From NCBI GenBank assembly GCA_019347795.1, contig JAHWKS010000141.1, positions 1 through 9,213 of the forward strand: a stretch of DNA of 9,213 nucleotides. Reading direction: 5' to 3'. The notes beneath the pieces were generated by a model that was not told where the DNA came from, did no database searches, and was given only the letters and a program-made list of their open reading frames with translations. Of the stretch, positions 5,912 to 9,213 are shown in pieces. The DNA comes from Planctomycetota bacterium. GTDB taxonomy: Bacteria; Planctomycetota; Planctomycetia; Pirellulales; Pirellulaceae. The position numbers and the translations under genes were made by a program. Position 1 is the first letter of the stretch. Every line of letters begins with the position of its first letter.

Positions 5912-7228
5912 CTACGTCAGGTCCGTTAGCGGGCCGTCGCCGCAGAAGTCGGGGTTGCCGAACTTCTCGATTTGGTGGCCGAAGCCGTGGGCCAGCGACA
6001 ATAGCAGCCGGTTGTGCGGCACGCGGGGGTACTTCAGTGAACGGCCCATGCGGAAGTCGAGGCCGCCTCCCACGAGCACGAAGGGGATGTTGTCCAGCGT
6101 GTGGGAGTTCCCCTTGCCCAGCTCGTTCGTCCAGATCAAGAGCGTGTTGTCCAAGAGGCTTCCCTCGCCGCCCGGCTCAGGCGTCTCGGCCAGCCGCTGC
6201 GCGAGGTACGCGAGTTGCTCGCAGTACCAGCGGTTGATCTTGGTGAGCTTCTCCTGCGCCTCGTCGTCGCTGTCCGGCTCGTGGGAGAGCTCGTGATGCC
6301 CTTCCTCGACGCCGATCCACCGCATGCGGGCCTGGCCCACAGAGTTGGTGAACTGGAACGTAGCCAGCCGGGCGAAGTCGGCGGCGAAGCTGTTCACCAA
6401 CAGGTCGATCTGCATCTTGCTGATGCGGGGCATGTTGTCGTTCTCTTCCTTCACCCCCGGCTCAAGCTGCGGCACCGCGTGGCCGGCCTCTTCGGCGGTT
6501 TGCGTCCGCAGCTCCCGCTCCATCTCGCGTACGAACGTGGCGTGCTCTTCCAAGAGGCGGCGATCTTCCGCGCTCACCGCTGCGCTCACCTTCTTCAGGT
6601 CTTCCTGCACGTCGTCCAGGATGCTCTTGAGGGCCGCCTCGTCCTTCATCTGCCCGTAGAGCCTGGCGAACATCTGGTAGGGGTCGTCGATCGGGGCGAT
6701 CGGCTTGTTCGGCCCCGCGTACGACATGCGGGTCCAGGTGTCAGCCCGCTCGGGCACCATCACGCCAAGCTCCAGCGAGCCGAACCGCGTGCGGGTATCC
6801 GGCCGGCTCTGGAGAAAGGCCTTGATCTCCTGATCGATCGAGATGCCGCTGGCCCAGCCGGCGGGCGTGTCGGAGCCGCCCTGGATATTGCCGGGGAACA
6901 GCTCGATGCCGGTGAGCAGGCAGCCGATGCCGCGCATGTGATTGTCGCCGTCGCCGCGCACCCGGTCGCACACGCCGTTCAGGATCAGCGTGCGATCGCG
7001 AAGCGGCTCGAGCGGCTGCAGACTCTCCTTGAGCGTGAAGTTCTCCCCTTCCTCGTCGGGCCAGAACGCCGAGGGGACGACACCATTGGGACTGAACAGC
7101 ACCACCATCCGCTTCTTGCGCGTCTGCGTGTTGGCGAAGCCGAGACTCGGCAGGTTCGTGACGAACGGCAGCGCCGCCGCGCCGAGGCCGAGGTTGCGGA
7201 CGAACTCGCGTCGAGAGGTGCGTGTCAT
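5912..7228 (-). CDS. DUF1552 protein with Tat signal
   Basis: The 438-residue protein starts with a twin-arginine signal: SRREFV at residues 5-10, a hydrophobic stretch to about 31, and a likely cleavage site after GFA (30-32). It is therefore probably exported folded. The body matches the planctomycete DUF1552 family: [16 protein letters not shown] (42-57), a [16 protein letters not shown] segment, GISIDQEI, and the C-terminal [20 protein letters not shown] and [15 protein letters not shown]. The family resembles DUF1501, and its catalytic function is not established. The start has AAAGG at 7236-7240, seven bases upstream. It follows the PA14/DUF1592 gene on the same strand, a pairing common in Planctomycetes that parallels DUF1501 with DUF1553. 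The 124-base gap contains a long inverted repeat that may affect expression. Confidence 0.92.
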   Translation of the reverse strand: MTRTSRREFVRNLGLGAAALPFVTNLPSLGFANTQTRKKRMVVLFSPNGVVPSAFWPDEEGENFTLKESLQPLEPLRDRTLILNGVCDRVRGDGDNHMRGIGCLLTGIELFPGNIQGGSDTPAGWASGISIDQEIKAFLQSRPDTRTRFGSLELGVMVPERADTWTRMSYAGPNKPIAPIDDPYQMFARLYGQMKDEAALKSILDDVQEDLKKVSAAVSAEDRRLLEEHATFVREMERELRTQTAEEAGHAVPQLEPGVKEENDNMPRISKMQIDLLVNSFAADFARLATFQFTNSVGQARMRWIGVEEGHHELSHEPDSDDEAQEKLTKINRWYCEQLAYLAQRLAETPEPGGEGSLLDNTLLIWTNELGKGNSHTLDNIPFVLVGGGLDFRMGRSLKYPRVPHNRLLLSLAHGFGHQIEKFGNPDFCGDGPLTDLT

Positions 7229-7248
7229 GATGTTGCCTTTCTTCTACC

Positions 7249-7356
7249 GTAGTAGGCACACTCCGTGTGCCGTTCTTCCATGATGAAAACTGGAAGCCGG
7301 ACTCTGCGATGCTTGGCGCCCTTGAATCGCGACGGCACACGGAGTGTGCCTACTAC
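7249..7356. repeat. Perfect 25-bp inverted repeat pair built from palindromic units
   Basis: The arms at 7249-7273 and 7332-7356 are exact reverse complements over 25 bases, separated by 58 bases (7274-7331). Each arm is itself a small hairpin: GGCACAC-TCC-GTGTGCC, a 7-bp stem with a 3-base loop, preceded by GTAGTA. This is the architecture of REP/BIME-type intergenic palindromes or a tiny MITE. It lies between two co-directional genes and its right arm supplies the stop codon of the upstream gene. In RNA it could fold as one long stem or two small hairpins and modulate readthrough. The 58-base centre has no recognisable gene. Confidence 0.9.
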
Positions 7357-9213
7357 TTTACCGCCGCGGCGGTGACCGCGTCGGCCAGTAACTGTTGTAC
7401 GTCAAAATCGCCGGCGACGAAAGCTCGCCGCAGTTGCTCCGCCTGGTCCGGTCCGTAGGCGAGGATCGGCTGCTTCACCAGGTGGTGGAACAACTGCTCG
7501 ACAAACGCCGTGTGCGACTCTTCGCTGGCCGCCAGGAAGGCAGCCAACTCCCGCACGCCTTCGAATTCCACGCGCTCGCCGGAGGTGGTCGTGTAGGACC
7601 CGGCGGCGTTGATCGGCCGGCCTTGCTCCTCGGTGCGGTATCGGCCGACGGCATCAAAATGTTCCAGCGAAAACCCCAGCGGGTTGATCATCTCGTGGCA
7701 GGTCTGGCAGGCGTTCGGCCTGGTCTGCAGGATCACCCGCTCCCGCGTGGTCAGGTCGGCTTGCAAGTCGGGGCTGAGGGGCGAGACCGCCTCGGGCGGC
7801 GGCTTCAGCGCCCGGCCCAACAAGCTGCGGGATATGAACACGCCCCGGTGAATCGGCGAGCTGGTCGAGTGATACGCGAAACCCGCCAGCAGGAACGGGT
7901 GCGAAAGGACCCCTGCCCGCTGGCTCGCATCGACCGAAACCTTCTGGAACGGAGCGTCAGCCGGCAAGTCCACGCCGTAAAACTTCGCGAGCCGGCCGTT
8001 GAGGTAGAGGTAATCCGCGAGCAGCAGTTGACGGAAGTCGGACGACTCGCCCCAGACCGCGTCCTCCAGGAACAAGTCCAGCGAGGTCCGCAGATCCGAG
8101 ACAATCTGCTCATCGAACTCGGGATACTTCTCGCGATCCTTGGCCAGGTCGTGGATGTGCTCGACCCGCAGCCACTGGTGCAGGAACTCGCGTAGCTTGG
8201 AGCGGGTCCGCAGATCGGACAGCATCCGCTCCGCGTGGGCGGACACCTGCTCGCGAGTGGCCAACTCGCCTTTCGCCGCCGCTTCCAGCAATTCCTCATC
8301 CGGGAGCGAGTCCCACAATCCGAAGGACAGCCTCGAGGCCACCGCGTACGGATCCTCCTCGCCGATCTCCCGATAGAGGAACCGCGGCGACTTCAGGGCC
8401 AAGAGCACGATCCGCTTGATCGCGGCGGTCGAGTCCTTCGCGTCGTCGAAGTGCTGATCGACGAAGAACCGCCGCTGCTCGTCATCGAGCGGCCTGCGGA
8501 AGGCCCGCTCGACAAACTGATGGGCGAATTCTCGCAGCCGTTCAGTTCGGTCGGAGGCGTCGCCGTCTACATCCGCCAGATCGTCCACGTGCTTCGCCAC
8601 GTAGCCGGCTGTTTCGATCGCGGCGTAGGTCGTCGCCTGGTTCCACGCCTTGGAGACAGCGGCGCCGCGCTCGTAACCGACGCTGCGGTCATCGGGCGGA
8701 AACGGCGTCTGGAGGACCAGCAACTCGGGAAACCGGTGCGGCGAGAGGCGCCGCTCGGGGATCACCTCGGGGGCCCCCTGCGGCGTCTTCCACTTGAGCG
8801 CAATCGAGGCCGTCTTCTCCTGCTTTGATTTAAAATACTCCAGCCGCAGCGGATAGACGCGGCCGCCGAGCAAGCGGATCGATTGTTTGAATTCCGTGCC
8901 GTCGCCGGAGCGGACCCAGGCGTCGATGAGCGGCTGCTCGTCGTCGTTGAGCCACAGGCGGAAGGCGTTCTCGGTCTCGACGATGATCTCGTAATCGCCC
9001 GTGTCGGGCGCCAGCACGGCGCCCTCCCACTCCATCGAGAACTCTTCTTTGTCGATCTTCTCGGCGGGGCTTTCCTCGCCGAAGTGGAAGTCGATCGTCG
9101 CGTCCCGCCGCTCGAGCACGCGGCGATCGCGGCGAGTGCGGCGGTCGTTGTAGTACTCCCCTTCCAAGCCTCGCTCCGCGTCCCACTCGCCGGGCGAGCG
9201 GAATGAGCCGATC
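7353..9213 (-). CDS. PA14/DUF1592/DUF1588/DUF1585 planctomycete cytochrome-like protein, N-terminus outside the window
   Basis: The frame is open to the right edge, giving 619 residues of the C-terminal part; the start lies outside. A TTG at 9165-9167 is in frame but unlikely to be the start, because coding sequence continues upstream (FRSPGEWDAERG). In order: a PA14-like beta domain at about 9170-8740 (GLEGEYYNDRR, GDYEIIVETENAFRLWLNDD), a DUF1595-like helix near 8550-8450 (ERAFRRPLDDEQ), DUF1592 at about 8430-7980 (SRLSFGLWDSLPDEEL), DUF1588 at about 7925-7620 (RAGVLSHPFLLAG, RGVFISRSLLGR) and DUF1585 at about 7530-7380. CQTCH at 7695-7709 is a c-type heme motif, implying export. PA14 may bind carbohydrate; substrate and electron partner are unknown. 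It is probably cotranscribed with the downstream DUF1552 gene. Its TAG stop, followed by a second in-frame TAG, lies in the inverted-repeat element. Confidence 0.92.
   Translation of the reverse strand, partial: IGSFRSPGEWDAERGLEGEYYNDRRTRRDRRVLERRDATIDFHFGEESPAEKIDKEEFSMEWEGAVLAPDTGDYEIIVETENAFRLWLNDDEQPLIDAWVRSGDGTEFKQSIRLLGGRVYPLRLEYFKSKQEKTASIALKWKTPQGAPEVIPERRLSPHRFPELLVLQTPFPPDDRSVGYERGAAVSKAWNQATTYAAIETAGYVAKHVDDLADVDGDASDRTERLREFAHQFVERAFRRPLDDEQRRFFVDQHFDDAKDSTAAIKRIVLLALKSPRFLYREIGEEDPYAVASRLSFGLWDSLPDEELLEAAAKGELATREQVSAHAERMLSDLRTRSKLREFLHQWLRVEHIHDLAKDREKYPEFDEQIVSDLRTSLDLFLEDAVWGESSDFRQLLLADYLYLNGRLAKFYGVDLPADAPFQKVSVDASQRAGVLSHPFLLAGFAYHSTSSPIHRGVFISRSLLGRALKPPPEAVSPLSPDLQADLTTRERVILQTRPNACQTCHEMINPLGFSLEHFDAVGRYRTEEQGRPINAAGSYTTTSGERVEFEGVRELAAFLAASEESHTAFVEQLFHHLVKQPILAYGPDQAEQLRRAFVAGDFDVQQLLADAVTAAAVK

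Noticed and set aside
5849..5912. 7-bp inverted repeat GTCGCGG/CCGCGAC between the converging LRR and DUF1552 genes, as a bidirectional terminator
   Set aside because: The arms are short, the loop is about 50 bases and there is no T tract; it could be chance in GC-rich DNA.
6101..7252. 383-codon open frame antisense to the DUF1552 gene
   Set aside because: It mirrors the coding strand of a well-supported gene; its composition (Leu/Arg/His/Val rich) is typical of an antisense shadow.
7395..8828. Two long plus-strand frames antisense to the DUF1592-type gene
   Set aside because: The minus-strand frame has continuous family motifs and a heme motif; the plus frames have none.

Overview
The window reads as chromosomal DNA from a planctomycete, most likely a Pirellulales-type bacterium. 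The evidence is a high-GC sequence with three gene types that are hallmarks of that phylum: a paired DUF1552 protein and PA14/DUF1592-type 'planctomycete cytochrome', a one-membrane-segment leucine-rich-repeat protein with the characteristic N-terminus, and a large secreted VWA protein. The lineage is inferred from gene content, not from a marker tree.

Layout. (1) Positions 1-1586, minus strand: 5' part of a secreted VWA-domain protein whose C-terminus lies outside the window. (2) 1587-2038: divergent intergenic region. (3) 2039-3817, plus strand: complete aspS (aspartyl-tRNA synthetase), with a TTG start behind a strong Shine-Dalgarno and two residues (H31, G83) typical of non-discriminating enzymes. 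(4) 3818-4662: a small accessory patch. It holds a displaced copy of the last 73 bases of aspS (3870-3942), a promoter, a small antitoxin gene (3986-4177), a VapC/PIN toxin gene broken by two 1-base insertions (4174-4601), and a displaced copy of the aspS segment that should lie immediately before the tail (4609-4662). (5) 4656-5846, plus strand: LRR membrane protein, whose ATG lies inside the second aspS remnant. (6) 5912-9213, minus strand: the DUF1552 gene and, upstream in its transcription direction, a PA14/DUF1592/DUF1588/DUF1585 gene running off the right edge. A 108-base element with perfect 25-bp inverted arms lies between them and supplies the stop codon of the upstream gene.

The most unusual signal is the aspS debris. 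The two fragments partition one second aspS 3' end at almost the same base, but sit in swapped order with the toxin-antitoxin module between them. Joining the ends of 3870-4662 into a circle would recreate a nearly continuous aspS 3' end followed by the TA operon. This suggests the module arrived as a circular or permuted piece derived from another aspS-linked locus. Codon-position bias in the fragments suggests they diverged as real coding sequence before being stranded here.

The DUF1592/DUF1552 pair is probably an operon for exported proteins (heme-binding CxxCH plus a Tat-exported partner) of unknown substrate. The VWA, aspS and LRR genes show no evident functional link to it. No tRNA, rRNA, CRISPR array, integrase or transposase gene was found.
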